Shown: positions 16,700 to 25,901 of the stretch, in pieces
Layout: each line of letters begins with the position of its first letter
Position numbering within the stretch: the stretch's first letter is position 1
Assembly (NCBI GenBank): GCA_019636555.1
Contig: JAHBXH010000001.1
Location: forward strand, 1,240,001-1,304,000
DNA length: 64,000 nucleotides
Direction of reading: 5' to 3'
Source of the DNA: Phycisphaeraceae bacterium
Lineage (GTDB): Bacteria > Planctomycetota > Phycisphaerae > Phycisphaerales > UBA1924
The notes under the pieces: generated by a model
The model's input: the letters and a program-made list of their open reading frames with translations, nothing else
Database searches by the model: none
What the model was told of the DNA's origin: nothing
Program-made: the position numbers and the translations under genes

Positions 16700-17464
16700 A
16701 TGGATCCCAGGGCGACGACATGGTCCGGCCTGCTGGCGGTGTGGAGCGATTTCGCCCGAAGCGCCGGCGCGCTGCCGAAAACCGGCAATCTGGGGCTGCT
16801 GCGCAGGAGCGTCCCTGCGATCATCGGACTTCAGGCACTGGCCCACGCGCTCGAGCATATGGATTGCCTGCCGGGTGACGAATACCGCGCCGGTCAGGAT
16901 CGCGCGGCACTCATCGCACGAACGCTTCGCGCCGAAATCGAGTCGATCTGGCGACCGGACGCAATGCCGCAAGAGATAGCGCACGTCGTCGCCGAAGCGG
17001 AAAAAGCCTTGCGTGCGACGCACGAAGCGGGATACGAATATGTTCCCGAATCCGATCCGTTTCAAATGCCGGTCGGCTCGGAACCGCTCCGCGATTGGCG
17101 CGAGCGCCGAAGATTTCAGGGCACGATGGTCGCGGCACCGGTTTCAAAGCGTGTACGCGCGGGCTTGCCAGTTCTCTTCGTCGGTCCCGCATACGGACGG
17201 CCGCTTGCGAAAGAAGAATTGCTGGATCTTGGCGCACTCTTGCCCGGCTGCTTGTGGGGTCGGGTACGCCGAATGAGACAGGTCTACGAAACATCGAACT
17301 CTCGCGGAACATTCCAGGTCGCAGCGACGCAGGGGAAAGCCGGGGTCGGCGCCGAAATCCTGATTCCGATCGATGATTCGGCCGGGGCGGATCGGGATTC
17401 CTGCCAAGTCCACGTGAGCCGAGAGGGCACGAGCGAGGTCGTCAACACGCGCGGTTCCCTATAG
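16700..17464 (+). CDS. Hypothetical protein, 254 residues
   Basis: The family is not recognised. The protein is soluble and largely helical in its first half (A-L-A-H-A-L-E-H-M-D and a Q-D-R-A-A-L-I-A-R-T-L-R-A-E helix), with a second half richer in strands. No signal peptide or membrane segment is visible. A frame open upstream runs through the terminator and is ignored; the ATG at 16700 has a TATCTT box 9 bases upstream. It precedes mdh by 57 bases in the same direction, but mdh has its own ribosome binding site. Confidence 0.6.
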   Translation: MDPRATTWSGLLAVWSDFARSAGALPKTGNLGLLRRSVPAIIGLQALAHALEHMDCLPGDEYRAGQDRAALIARTLRAEIESIWRPDAMPQEIAHVVAEAEKALRATHEAGYEYVPESDPFQMPVGSEPLRDWRERRRFQGTMVAAPVSKRVRAGLPVLFVGPAYGRPLAKEELLDLGALLPGCLWGRVRRMRQVYETSNSRGTFQVAATQGKAGVGAEILIPIDDSAGADRDSCQVHVSREGTSEVVNTRGSL

Positions 17465-17521
17465 TCGCCCCCCAATTTTCAACCGGCCGCGCTGTTCGTC
17501 GCGGTCTTTCGCGGAGGCACT

Positions 17522-18490
17522 ATGCGTCGTTCGAAGATCTCGATCATCGGTGCGGGCAACATCGGAGGCACCTGTGCTCACTGGGCAGCCGCCAAGGAAC
17601 TCGGCGACATTGTCCTTCTCGACATTCCCGACAAAGAAGGAGTCGCGAAGGGCAAGGCGCTCGATCTTGCCTGCTGCGGTCCGATCGAGAACTTTGACTC
17701 GAGGATCATCGGCACCAGCGACTACAAGGACATCGCTGGTTCCGAAGTCGTCGTCATCACCGCCGGTCTTCCCCGCAAGCCCGGCATGAGCCGCGACGAT
17801 CTCGTGCAGGTGAACACCGGTATCGTGAAGTCGGTGGCCGAAAAAGTGAAGGAATACGCGCCGAACTCGATCGTGATCGTCGTGAGTAATCCGCTGGACG
17901 CGATGGTGTACGTTGCGTGGAAAGTCACCGGATTCCCCGCCAACCGCGTCATCGGTCAGGCCGGCGCGCTCGACGTCGCTCGCTACAAGACGTTCCTCGC
18001 CATGGAGCTTGGCGTCAGCGTCGAGGACATCCAGGGCGTCCTGCTCGGTGGCCACGGCGACGACATGGTCCCGCTGCCGCGCCTCACAAGCGTGAACGGA
18101 ATTCCGATCAGCGATCTTCTGCCTGCGGAGAAAATCAACGCGGCGGTCGAGCGCGCCAAGGTCGGCGGCGGCGAGATCGTCAAACTCATGGGTACGAGCG
18201 CGTTCTACGCCCCCGCCAGCGGCACGATCGACATGGTCGAGGCGATCGTGAAGGACAAGAAGCGCATCATTCCGTCTGCCGCGTACTGCGAAGATGAATT
18301 CGGCGTCGCTCCCGGTCAGAAGGGTAAAGGTTACTTTGTCGGCGTTCCGGCCGTTCTGGGCGCCGGGGGCGTCGAGAAGATCTTGTCGTTCAAGATGGAC
18401 GCGACCGAGAAGAAGTTCATGGACGAGTCGATCAGCCATGTGAAGGATTTGGTTGGCGTCGTGCGGAAGTTGTTCCCCGAACTGGCGTGA
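17522..18490 (+). CDS. mdh: Malate dehydrogenase
   Basis: This 322-residue NAD-dependent enzyme oxidises malate to oxaloacetate in the TCA cycle. It is of the LDH-like type: I-G-A-G-N-I-G-G-T near the start, A-G-L-P-R-K-P-G-M-S-R-D-D-L with the Arg residues that select malate over lactate, V-S-N-P-L-D, a Q-A-G-A-L-D-x-A-R-Y segment and the catalytic G-G-H-G-D-D-M-V-P. The start ATG has GGAGG 6 bases upstream. It stands alone between two unrelated genes. Confidence 0.96.
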   Translation: MRRSKISIIGAGNIGGTCAHWAAAKELGDIVLLDIPDKEGVAKGKALDLACCGPIENFDSRIIGTSDYKDIAGSEVVVITAGLPRKPGMSRDDLVQVNTGIVKSVAEKVKEYAPNSIVIVVSNPLDAMVYVAWKVTGFPANRVIGQAGALDVARYKTFLAMELGVSVEDIQGVLLGGHGDDMVPLPRLTSVNGIPISDLLPAEKINAAVERAKVGGGEIVKLMGTSAFYAPASGTIDMVEAIVKDKKRIIPSAAYCEDEFGVAPGQKGKGYFVGVPAVLGAGGVEKILSFKMDATEKKFMDESISHVKDLVGVVRKLFPELA

Positions 18491-18594
18491 TAACCGGGTT
18501 CCGGACGCTGTCCGAGAACTTCGGCTGAATTTTTCGATCGGGCTCGCCGAACGAAAGCAAGTACGAACGCGCTGGAAGGATTCAGGAGACCCGG

Positions 18595-19815
18595 ATGAAC
18601 AAGCATTCGAAAATGGCCATGGCCGCCACGTTTCTCATGATGGGCGGTTTCGCTGTCGCGGACGAACCCGCGGCGAACAGCCAGCCCGCCACGCCGGCGC
18701 CGGAGGCCGCTCCCGCGCAGCCGACCAAGGTTCGCGAGCCGCTGCCGCCGATCACGTGGAGCGACCCGGAGATCGAGAAGGTCGCGAAGATGTTGATCGG
18801 AAGCTGGAAGTCCACGGCGCCGCTCCCGGAAGGGGCAGATCCGAAAGAGGCTGTGGAAGTCGCCATGATGGTCGCGCCCTGCCGCTCGCCCGACATGAAG
18901 GATCTCCTTTACGTCGAGCAGGCACGCGTTGACGCCCTCCAAGCGCCGTACCGGCAGGCCTTCTACCAGGTCTACCGCCACGGCGACGGTCTTCGTCTTC
19001 GCACCTATGAGCCGCGGCGTCAGATTGGTGGCGCACTCGTGGGCCTTTGGGCCAATCCGGATGTCTTTCCCCCGGTCTCGCGTCAGGATCTCGTCGCGAC
19101 CATCGACCTCGATCTGACCGCTGAAGGAGACGGCTATTCCGGCAAGAGCCCGTATCCGTATCCGACCGGTCATCTTGGCGCGGTCGAAATGACGAGCGAG
19201 GCGACAATCACGCCCGACCGGATCGTCACGGCCGACAAGGGTTTCGACAGCAAGGGACAGGTTGTTTGGGGCGCCAAGAACGACCGCAAATTCGAATTCA
19301 AGAAGTTCGAGCCACCGGTTCGGACGTTCACCCGCGACGGAAACGTTTTCGTGATCGAGTATCGGCGCGGAGAAGACTCGCGCTCGTGCGAAATGGGCGA
19401 CGAGATCACGGTGCACTATCTCGGGTTCCTCCCGAATGGTTTCCGCTTCGACAGCTCGCTCGATCGTCAGCCCCCGAACCCTTTGTCGTTCTACGTGACG
19501 GAAAAGCAGGTCATTCCCGGTTTTATCCAGGCTCTGCTCGGCGCCAACGTCGGAACGATCCGGCGCGTCTACATCCCGTACGAACAGGCATACGGCGAGT
19601 ACGGCAACATGCGTACGCGCATCCCGCCCTATGCGGATCTTTACTTTGACTTTGAAGTCATGCGTTTGAAGGACCCGACCGTCAAGGACGTGTCCATCCC
19701 GACAACCGTGGGCGGGCAAGATCCGCGAACGATCAAGGGGCTCGAACGCATCGGCCCAGACGGCCAGCCGATCCATGAGACTCCTCCGCAGCCCGCGAAT
19801 CCGCAGCCGAAGTAA
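18595..19815 (+). CDS. Secreted CpeT/CpcT-like domain fused to FKBP-type peptidyl-prolyl isomerase
   Basis: A signal peptide (residues 1-22) and a Pro/Ala linker precede a CpeT/CpcT-like domain at about 58-240, recognised by L-I-G-S-W, the L-L-Y-V-E-Q-A motif (104-110) and A-P-Y-R-Q-x-F-Y-Q-V-Y (118-127). A complete FKBP domain follows at about 250-356, with I-T-V-H-Y-L-G, F-D-S-S, Q-V-I-P-G-F and A-Y-G-E-Y-G-N; Phe replaces the Trp at the base of the usual pocket. CpeT proteins attach bilins to phycobiliproteins in cyanobacteria; such pigments are not expected here, so the ligand is unknown. Prolyl isomerase activity in the periplasm is likely. AGGAG lies 7 bases before the ATG. Confidence 0.83.
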   Translation: MNKHSKMAMAATFLMMGGFAVADEPAANSQPATPAPEAAPAQPTKVREPLPPITWSDPEIEKVAKMLIGSWKSTAPLPEGADPKEAVEVAMMVAPCRSPDMKDLLYVEQARVDALQAPYRQAFYQVYRHGDGLRLRTYEPRRQIGGALVGLWANPDVFPPVSRQDLVATIDLDLTAEGDGYSGKSPYPYPTGHLGAVEMTSEATITPDRIVTADKGFDSKGQVVWGAKNDRKFEFKKFEPPVRTFTRDGNVFVIEYRRGEDSRSCEMGDEITVHYLGFLPNGFRFDSSLDRQPPNPLSFYVTEKQVIPGFIQALLGANVGTIRRVYIPYEQAYGEYGNMRTRIPPYADLYFDFEVMRLKDPTVKDVSIPTTVGGQDPRTIKGLERIGPDGQPIHETPPQPANPQPK

Positions 19816-19835
19816 GCCAAGCTGATGTCCATCAA

Positions 19836-19875
19836 TGGTCGGCCGGGCCTCTCGCCCGGCCGACTATCGTTTTGC
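19836..19875 (+). terminator. Rho-independent terminator after the CpeT-FKBP gene
   Basis: An 11-bp perfect stem, GTCGGCCGGGC (19838-19848) and GCCCGGCCGAC (19854-19864), with a 5-base loop, is followed by TATCGTTTTG. Confidence 0.85.
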
Positions 19876-19914
19876 CGCGCGACTTCTCGCGCACACCTCG
19901 GATTGTGGCAAGGG

Positions 19915-20880
19915 ATGAGCGATCAAGATCTTTACAGCGTGCTCGGTGTGGCCAAGTCGGCCTCGCAGGACGAAATCAAGAAGGCGTACCGCAAGCTCGC
20001 GCGCCAGTACCACCCCGACGTGAACAAGTCCGCCGACGCTGGCGCGAAGTTCACGCAGGTGCAGGAGGCGTACGACGTTCTTTCCGACGAAAAGAAGCGC
20101 CGTTACTACGACCAGTTCGGCGTCGTGCCGGGTTCGGCCGCGGCCGAAGCAGGCACACCCGGGTCGGGCCCGCGCACGCCGTGGGAAGGCGGGCAGCATG
20201 TCCGCGTTGATCAAGTCGATATCGATCCGGAAGAACTCGGCTCGATGTTCGAAACGTTCTTCGGAGGCGGCAGAACGCGCGATCCGTTCGGCGCCGGCCC
20301 ATTCGGAGGCAGCGCGGGCGTCGGTGGGCGCGGAGCAAAGGGCCGCCCGCGTCAGGCGCCGGAGCCCGAGCCGCTCGAACACGAGTTGTTTTTGACGTTC
20401 ATGGGCGCCGCCAAGGGCGGGCCGGAAGAACTGCGTCTGAATTTCGATGGCAAGTCCAGAACAATCGAAGTCAACATCCCCGCCGGGGTTCGTGACAGGC
20501 AACAGGTGCGTATGCGCAAAGGGGCCGGCGATCGAGATCTTGTATTGAACATTCGCGTCGGCGGGCATCCGATCTTTCGACGCGAAGAGGCAAACGACCT
20601 CTCGCTCGACCTGCAGCTCAATATCGCGGAGGCAACCCTGGGAGCGAGCGTGAGCGTGCCGACACTCGACGGAACGGTGGAGCTTCGCGTGCCGCCCGGT
20701 ACATCGAGCGGCGCGAAGCTTCGGCTGCGAGGGAGGGGAATCCAGCCCTCGAAGGGAGACCCCGGCGATCTCTATGCCGTGGTGCGAATCGTGACTCCCA
20801 AGCCCGAGTCGCTCGACGATCAGGAGAAAGAAGCGATTCGTCGGATCGGCGCCAAACAGGGCAATGTGCGGCTGGAGTGA
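19915..20880 (+). CDS. DnaJ/CbpA-type co-chaperone without zinc finger
   Basis: The J domain occupies residues 4-70, with Y-S-V-L-G-V, the essential H-P-D motif in Q-Y-H-P-D-V-N-K, and Y-D-V-L-S-D. A Gly-rich region (about 80-165) follows, then two C-terminal substrate-binding beta domains with V-N-I-P-A-G-V and [17 protein letters not shown]. No CxxCxGxG repeats are present, so it is the CbpA (type II) class that delivers substrates to DnaK. The ATG at 19915 begins the J domain; an earlier in-frame start lies inside the preceding terminator. Confidence 0.92.
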   Translation: MSDQDLYSVLGVAKSASQDEIKKAYRKLARQYHPDVNKSADAGAKFTQVQEAYDVLSDEKKRRYYDQFGVVPGSAAAEAGTPGSGPRTPWEGGQHVRVDQVDIDPEELGSMFETFFGGGRTRDPFGAGPFGGSAGVGGRGAKGRPRQAPEPEPLEHELFLTFMGAAKGGPEELRLNFDGKSRTIEVNIPAGVRDRQQVRMRKGAGDRDLVLNIRVGGHPIFRREEANDLSLDLQLNIAEATLGASVSVPTLDGTVELRVPPGTSSGAKLRLRGRGIQPSKGDPGDLYAVVRIVTPKPESLDDQEKEAIRRIGAKQGNVRLE

Positions 20881-20894
20881 TCGGGCGCTTCACC

Positions 20895-20900
20895 TACGAT
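20895..20900 (+). promoter_or_regulatory. Putative -10 box (TACGAT) of mnmG, leaderless type
   Basis: TACGAT ends 7 bases before the mnmG ATG in the 27-base gap after the DnaJ-type gene. Confidence 0.45.
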
Positions 20901-20907
20901 TGGCCCG

Positions 20908-22821
20908 ATGAGCGAGCGGCGATTCCAGGTCATCGTGATCGGCGGCGGTCACGCCGGTGTCGAGGCGGCGTGGGCGGCCGCAAACATGCTGCGCGCCGAA
21001 CAAAGCGTCGCGCTTGTCACGATCGACCCGTCGAAAACCGGTGTCATGAGCTGCAATCCGGCGATCGGCGGGCTTGCCAAGGGCCAGTTGGTCCGCGAGA
21101 TCGACGCGCTCGGCGGGCTGATGGGCCTCGCGACCGACGCCACGGGTATCCAGTTCAAGGTTCTCAACACAAGTAAAGGACAGGCGGTGCGAGGGCCGCG
21201 CGCACAGTGCGACAAGCATGCTTATGCAGAGTGCGTGCAGGCGATGATCGCTTCGCGCCGCGAAATTCAAGTCGTGCGAGGCACGGTCGATGAATTGCTT
21301 GTTGAAAACGGAGAGATTCGCGGCATCCGCGTCGGGGCCGAGCGGCTTGAGGCCCCTGCCGTGGTTCTCACGACCGGAACTTTCATGCGCGGGCTGATGC
21401 ATACCGGCGAGAGCAAGGTTGAAGGCGGACGCTACGGAGAAGCGAGCGCCGTCGGTATTTCCGGCGCGCTCCGCTCGCTCGGATTTGAGCTCGGACGCCT
21501 GAAGACCGGAACTCCTCCCCGGCTCAAGCGAGGCACAATCCGGTGGGATGAACTTGAGCCGGCTCGGGGCGACTGCAAGCCGATTCCGTTCAGCGATCTC
21601 TCGGGTCTTTCCGGGTCGGATCACGCGTATGAAATGATGCCGTCGCTGATGCGCTTCCCGGTTCTCGCGCAGATCGAGTGCCGCCAGACGCGGACGACGG
21701 CGGAGTCGCATGAACTCATCCGGGCGAACCTGCACCGGGCGCCCATGTACTCAGGACAGATCGAGTCGGTAGGTCCGCGCTATTGCCCGTCGATCGAAGA
21801 CAAGGTCGTGCGATTCGCCGAGAGGTCGACCCACGGCGTGTTTCTCGAGCCCGAGTCGCTTCGCGACGACTGGGTGTACTGCAACGGCATTTCAACGAGC
21901 CTCCCCGCCGATGTTCAGGACCGAATCGTTCGCTCGATGCCGGGATGCGAGAACGCAGAAATCTACCGCTACGGCTACGCGGTCGAGTACGACATGGTGC
22001 GCCCGCACCAGATCGCGTCGACCGGAATGACACGACTCGTCGAGGGCCTCTTTCTCGCCGGGCAGATCAACGGGACCAGCGGATACGAAGAAGCCGCGGC
22101 ACAGGGCCTCGTCGCGGGTCTGAACGCCGCCTTGCGCGCGCTCGGACGCTCGCCATTCACCTTCGGTCGCGAGCAGGCGTACATCGGCGTGCTGATGGAT
22201 GATCTTGTGACCAAGACGCCGGTCGAGCCGTACCGGATGTTCACCAGCCGCGCCGAGCACCGCTTGATTCTGCGGGCGGACAACAGCGCCGATCGTCTCA
22301 CGCCGGTTGCCCGCGAATTGGGCTTGCTCGCAACAGACCTCGGCGAAACGCGCTGGCGCCGTTTCGAGAAGAGAGCGGCGCACCGCCGCCGGGTCGACGA
22401 GCAGGTTGAAAAAACCTCCGTGAACGGCGAGCCGCTCGCGAAACTCGTACGGATGCCTGAGTTCGACGCGATCAGACTGATGAGCCTGCTCACGGCCAAC
22501 GGAACGGATAGCTCGATTCCCGAATCAGTCTGGGAAACGGTGTTCGCTGAGCGGCGCTACGCGCCGTACATCGAGCGTGCGCAGGGAGACATCCGAAGAG
22601 GCCTTGAAATGGAGAGACGCCGCTTGCCGGAAGGAATCGACTACAGCGCGCTGACACCCCTGCGGACCGAAGCGCGATTGGCGCTCGACAAGTTTCGTCC
22701 GCAGACTTTCGGCCAGGCGAGCCGGCTGGAGGGCATTACGCCCGCCGACGTGACGCTTCTCGCCGTGCTCGTGCAACGCCAGAAAGCTCTTGGAGATCAG
22801 GCGGGACAGGTGACCGCTTGA
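20908..22821 (+). CDS. mnmG: tRNA uridine-5-carboxymethylaminomethyl(34) synthesis enzyme MnmG
   Basis: MnmG uses FAD, with its GTPase partner MnmE, to install the (carboxymethyl)aminomethyl group at U34 of several tRNAs. The 637-residue protein has the FAD-binding G-G-G-H-A-G-V-E-A-A-W near the start, the signature S-C-N-P-A-I-G-G-L-A-K-G-Q-L-V-R-E-I, G-R-Y-G-E-A-S, K-T-G-T-P-P-R-L, G-P-R-Y-C-P-S-I-E-D-K and Q-I-N-G-T-S-G-Y-E-E-A-A-A-Q-G. A typical full-length MnmE is not in this window, only a short divergent relative at 40.9 kb. The stop overlaps the next gene by 4 bases. Confidence 0.97.
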   Translation: MSERRFQVIVIGGGHAGVEAAWAAANMLRAEQSVALVTIDPSKTGVMSCNPAIGGLAKGQLVREIDALGGLMGLATDATGIQFKVLNTSKGQAVRGPRAQCDKHAYAECVQAMIASRREIQVVRGTVDELLVENGEIRGIRVGAERLEAPAVVLTTGTFMRGLMHTGESKVEGGRYGEASAVGISGALRSLGFELGRLKTGTPPRLKRGTIRWDELEPARGDCKPIPFSDLSGLSGSDHAYEMMPSLMRFPVLAQIECRQTRTTAESHELIRANLHRAPMYSGQIESVGPRYCPSIEDKVVRFAERSTHGVFLEPESLRDDWVYCNGISTSLPADVQDRIVRSMPGCENAEIYRYGYAVEYDMVRPHQIASTGMTRLVEGLFLAGQINGTSGYEEAAAQGLVAGLNAALRALGRSPFTFGREQAYIGVLMDDLVTKTPVEPYRMFTSRAEHRLILRADNSADRLTPVARELGLLATDLGETRWRRFEKRAAHRRRVDEQVEKTSVNGEPLAKLVRMPEFDAIRLMSLLTANGTDSSIPESVWETVFAERRYAPYIERAQGDIRRGLEMERRRLPEGIDYSALTPLRTEARLALDKFRPQTFGQASRLEGITPADVTLLAVLVQRQKALGDQAGQVTA

Positions 22822-24668
22822 TCGCCGGCAGCGCCTTTTTGCTTGCTGAGCAAGCGGTCCACGCCGAGGCGGCGCACGGCAACACCGCTGTGGGGTTGGT
22901 CGTCATCCTGGTGACTGCGGCCCTTGTCGCGACGCTCTTTCGCCGGCTGCGGCTCCAGATCATTCCGGGCTACATCATCGCCGGAGCGCTCGTCTCCATC
23001 CTCGCGCAAGCGATCCGACAGCGCTACGACATCGGACTCGGAGAAGTCGAGAACATCAGCCAGTTCGCGACGGTGCTGCTGATGTTCACCATCGGACTGC
23101 AACTGGAATTGGATTCGCTCAGACGTTCGATGATCTCGGTTTTCGGGCTCGGTCTGACCGCGACGCTCACAGTGGCGCTCGTGCTGTGGGGTACCGGTGT
23201 TTTGTTCGGACTTTCGGCACCGGCAGCGCTCGCCGTCGGCATGGCGCTGTCGATTTCCTCCACGGCCGTCGTGCTTCGAGTCTTGCAGGAGCGGCGCGAA
23301 TTGCACCAGACCCACGGCCGTCTGTGCATCGGGGTTTCGATCGCTCAGGATCTCCTGTCGATTGTGATGCTCGGGCTGATGCCGGCGGTTGCCGCGTGGA
23401 ACGCCGCGAGTTCAAGCCACGGCGCGGAGATGACGCCGCCCGATTTCGCGAAGACCGGTCTTTCGGTGCTCATCGGTCTCGCCGGCGTCACGCTGCTGTT
23501 GATGATCGGGCGGTACGCGCTCCCCATCGTGCTCGAATTCCTCGCGGATATCGGATCCCGTGGCTCGACCGGGAAATCAGGTGTGGGCTCAAAGGAGCTG
23601 GTGCTCGTCAGTTCGGCCGCGATCGCGCTCGCGGCGGCGGTCACCACCAGCTTGCTCGGTTTCAGCCCGGAACTTGGAGCCTTCCTCGCGGGTCTTTTGC
23701 TCGCGCTCACTCCCTACCGAACGCAGCTCGCCGGGCAATTGGAGCCGCTCCGCGATCTGCTCATGGCGATTTTCTTCACGACCGTCGGCCTTGGCATCCA
23801 CGTGCACGAGATCATCCCGTATCTCGGGCCGATCGCGGCGGGCGTCGTCGCGTTGATGGCGATCAAAATCTTCGTGAACTGGGTTGCCGTCTGGGCGCTC
23901 GGCGGCTCGGCGCCGCTCGGCATCATCACGGCGATCTACCTCGGCAACGCCGGAGAATTCAGCCTCGTGCTGCTCGCCGCGGCGGGGCAGACGTCGCCAT
24001 CGCCGATCATTTCGGGCGGACCGATGGGCGCCCTGATCGCGGTCGTCGTGCTCTCGCTCATCCTTTCGCCATTCCTGTTCGCGTACGCGCACCCGCTCGC
24101 GACCCGGATGCAAAGGGTTGGGCCGCCTCCGTGGAATCGTCGGTTCAGCGTTCGGATCAAGACTGAAGCCGCGGCCCCCGCAAACAGCGATGGCGATAGG
24201 CGCGAAACGATCAACGCGCGCCATGTCATCATCGCCGGCTTCGGGCCGGTGGGTCGGAGTCTTGCGGCGCGTCTCGATGTTCACAAAGTCCCGTACACCG
24301 TCATCGAACTCAATCCGGAGACAATCCGCAGGCAGCGACGGCTGGGGCGCTCGATTCTGTACGGCGATATCACGAACCCGGAGGTTCTCGAAGCCGCCGG
24401 GGCTCGCGAGGCGGACGCCGTGGTCATCACGATCCCGGATGATGAATCGACGCTCCGTGCGATCGCGATCGCACGCGGGCTCTCGGCGACCACGTTTATC
24501 GCCTGCCGCACCGGGTTCTTGAGCGGCGCGTTCCGCGCGTACGAAGCGGGGGCGGATCACGCGGTCGTCGAAGAAGTTGTGACGGCCGACGCCATGGAAA
24601 AGCAAATTTTCGAGAAGCTGCAAGAGCGCCGCGGCCCCGGCCTCGAACCTCAGGCTCAATCAGCCTGA
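22818..24668 (+). CDS. Monovalent cation:proton antiporter-2 family protein with RCK domain
   Basis: The first 410 residues contain about 12 membrane segments of the CPA2/Kef type, including I-I-P-G-Y-I-I-A-G-A-L, the L-L-M-F-T-I-G-L-Q-L-E-L region, S-I-S-S-T-A-V-V-L-R-V-L and the E-L-G-A-F-L-A-G-L-L loop. A cytoplasmic TrkA-N/RCK domain follows (A-G-F-G-P-V-G-R-S-L-A nucleotide-binding motif, then Y-G-D-I-T-N-P-E-V-L). It probably exchanges K+ or Na+ for H+. The TTG start overlaps the mnmG stop as TTGA, indicating translational coupling; the choice of TTG is supported by this arrangement only. Confidence 0.9.
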   Translation: MIAGSAFLLAEQAVHAEAAHGNTAVGLVVILVTAALVATLFRRLRLQIIPGYIIAGALVSILAQAIRQRYDIGLGEVENISQFATVLLMFTIGLQLELDSLRRSMISVFGLGLTATLTVALVLWGTGVLFGLSAPAALAVGMALSISSTAVVLRVLQERRELHQTHGRLCIGVSIAQDLLSIVMLGLMPAVAAWNAASSSHGAEMTPPDFAKTGLSVLIGLAGVTLLLMIGRYALPIVLEFLADIGSRGSTGKSGVGSKELVLVSSAAIALAAAVTTSLLGFSPELGAFLAGLLLALTPYRTQLAGQLEPLRDLLMAIFFTTVGLGIHVHEIIPYLGPIAAGVVALMAIKIFVNWVAVWALGGSAPLGIITAIYLGNAGEFSLVLLAAAGQTSPSPIISGGPMGALIAVVVLSLILSPFLFAYAHPLATRMQRVGPPPWNRRFSVRIKTEAAAPANSDGDRRETINARHVIIAGFGPVGRSLAARLDVHKVPYTVIELNPETIRRQRRLGRSILYGDITNPEVLEAAGAREADAVVITIPDDESTLRAIAIARGLSATTFIACRTGFLSGAFRAYEAGADHAVVEEVVTADAMEKQIFEKLQERRGPGLEPQAQSA

Positions 24669-24704
24669 ACTTCCCGGGCATGGAGCGCGCGAAGCGCCCT
24701 TGTC

Positions 24705-25544
24705 CTACTCCGCCGGCTTGTCGTTCTTCTCGTCCGGCGGCTTGCTGCCTTGCTCGGGGGTTGCCGACGCCGGAAGCGGAGTCGCGGTCTTGCCCATCAT
24801 TTTGAGCTCGTCGCGAAGAATGGCCGCGAGCTCGTAGTTCTCGTTTTCGATCGCTTCGGCCAGACGCGTGCGCAGTTCGGCGTGCTGGCTGACCGGCAAC
24901 TTGGGCACCAGCGATTCGCGCATGCCGCGCAGCATGTCGGCTTCCGCCGAAGCGTCGAACATCTGCGGCTGTCCCACGCTCGAGAAATACTGGCGAAGCG
25001 ATTCGAGTCCCTGATCGATGGCGAAGACCGCGGCTTTGGGCTCGTTGTCCTTCAGGGCCTGACTCGCCATCGCTCGGGCGCGCAACATCAGGATGTAAGG
25101 ACGAAACTGCTCCAGAACGCTGCGGTCGGCTTCGGTTTCCGCGTGCGTCGCGCACAGGTCGAGAACACGGAGGTTGCGCGTCGTGTCGCGGACGACGCCC
25201 TCGAAGTCTTCGAGCGCGAGCAGCGCGAGGTAACGGTGGTAGTACTGCACGGCTTCTTCTCGGAGCAGGCGGCAATCCTCCTGATCGAGCGAGAAGCGTT
25301 CGGAAGTCGCGCCTTCTTCCTCTTCCGCCTTGGAGTCGAGCTGGGCCTCGAAGTACTCGAGCAGGCTCGGAAACCCGTGGGGGCGTTCGCCGTCGGGGCG
25401 CCCGGTGGGGTACATCTGCAGAATCCCCAGGTCGACCCGAATCTGGATCCGGGGCTGGCCATCGTCGCCCTGAATAAGGCGGGCGTTGATCGAGCCCGGC
25501 TCGTAGGCCCATTCTTCGAGGAGTTTGCTGAGGTCGTGGTTCAT
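24705..25544 (-). CDS. UvrB/UvrC-motif (UVR) domain protein
   Basis: The 279-residue protein ends with a UVR motif at about 235-265: L-R-T-R-L-A-E-A-I-E-N-E-N-Y-E-L-A-A-x-L-R-D-E-L. Such motifs mediate protein contacts in UvrB, UvrC, ClpC and McsA. The upstream part is mostly helical with a helical-repeat look (residues 90-210, including Y-Y-H-R-Y-L-A-L-L-A-L-E-D-F). The last 25 residues are charged and disordered. Its function is unknown; it is common in planctomycetes as far as I recall, but I cannot verify that here. The ATG at 25544 is chosen over a TTG three codons upstream. Confidence 0.75.
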   Translation of the reverse strand: MNHDLSKLLEEWAYEPGSINARLIQGDDGQPRIQIRVDLGILQMYPTGRPDGERPHGFPSLLEYFEAQLDSKAEEEEGATSERFSLDQEDCRLLREEAVQYYHRYLALLALEDFEGVVRDTTRNLRVLDLCATHAETEADRSVLEQFRPYILMLRARAMASQALKDNEPKAAVFAIDQGLESLRQYFSSVGQPQMFDASAEADMLRGMRESLVPKLPVSQHAELRTRLAEAIENENYELAAILRDELKMMGKTATPLPASATPEQGSKPPDEKNDKPAE

Positions 25545-25765
25545 CGGGAACAAGGCAACCCTAGCAATCTAGTCCTGAAACCTCCGGGATGTTCGAAATT
25601 CGATAGGGTGAAGACGGTGTACGAAGAACAATCCGGTGATTTCGGCAGGTCGGGCTGCACGGTTTGGTGAAAATTTTCGCTTTTTCTGGCTGCCGGATTT
25701 GCATTTGGCGCAGTCTGTGTCATGGTTCAAGTAGGAGGAGCTGCGCAAAGAACCAGAACGAGGTG
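25545..25765. other. Intergenic region between the UVR-motif gene and the sigma-factor leader
   Basis: This 221-base gap separates divergent genes and must hold both promoters. It is more AT-rich than its surroundings around 25660-25720. I see a GTAGGAGGAG sequence at 25731-25740 but no start codon at proper distance. No tRNA, hairpin terminator or conserved RNA was recognised. Confidence 0.4.
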
Positions 25766-25897
25766 ATGTCTTCGATGCTCAACGTCGATTGCAACCTTTG
25801 TCGGTGTCCTTGCGTAGCCTTCTGTGTGGTGTGCCCGGGCTTGTGTGGCCGGGCCGAGGAGTGGACGAGAGGGGTGTGGTGCCCCGGAAGGTGGTAG
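25766..25897 (+). CDS. Candidate cysteine-rich leader peptide, 43 residues
   Basis: This small frame ends 4 bases before the sigma-factor start. It has eight cysteines in 43 residues, seven of them in a 19-residue stretch (residues 9-27: C-N-L-C-R-C-P-C then C-V-V-C-P-G-L-C). A GAGG sequence sits 3 bases before the ATG, and a GTG is one codon upstream. Whether it is translated is not known. Metal or redox sensing that couples to sigma-factor translation is a hypothesis. A chance frame in GC-rich DNA is the alternative. Confidence 0.35.
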   Translation: MSSMLNVDCNLCRCPCVAFCVVCPGLCGRAEEWTRGVWCPGRW

Positions 25898-25901
25898 AAC
25901 A

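Noticed and set aside
18331..19776. 481-codon minus-strand frame antisense to the CpeT-FKBP gene
   Set aside because: Two domain families are found on the plus strand; the antisense product has no motif.
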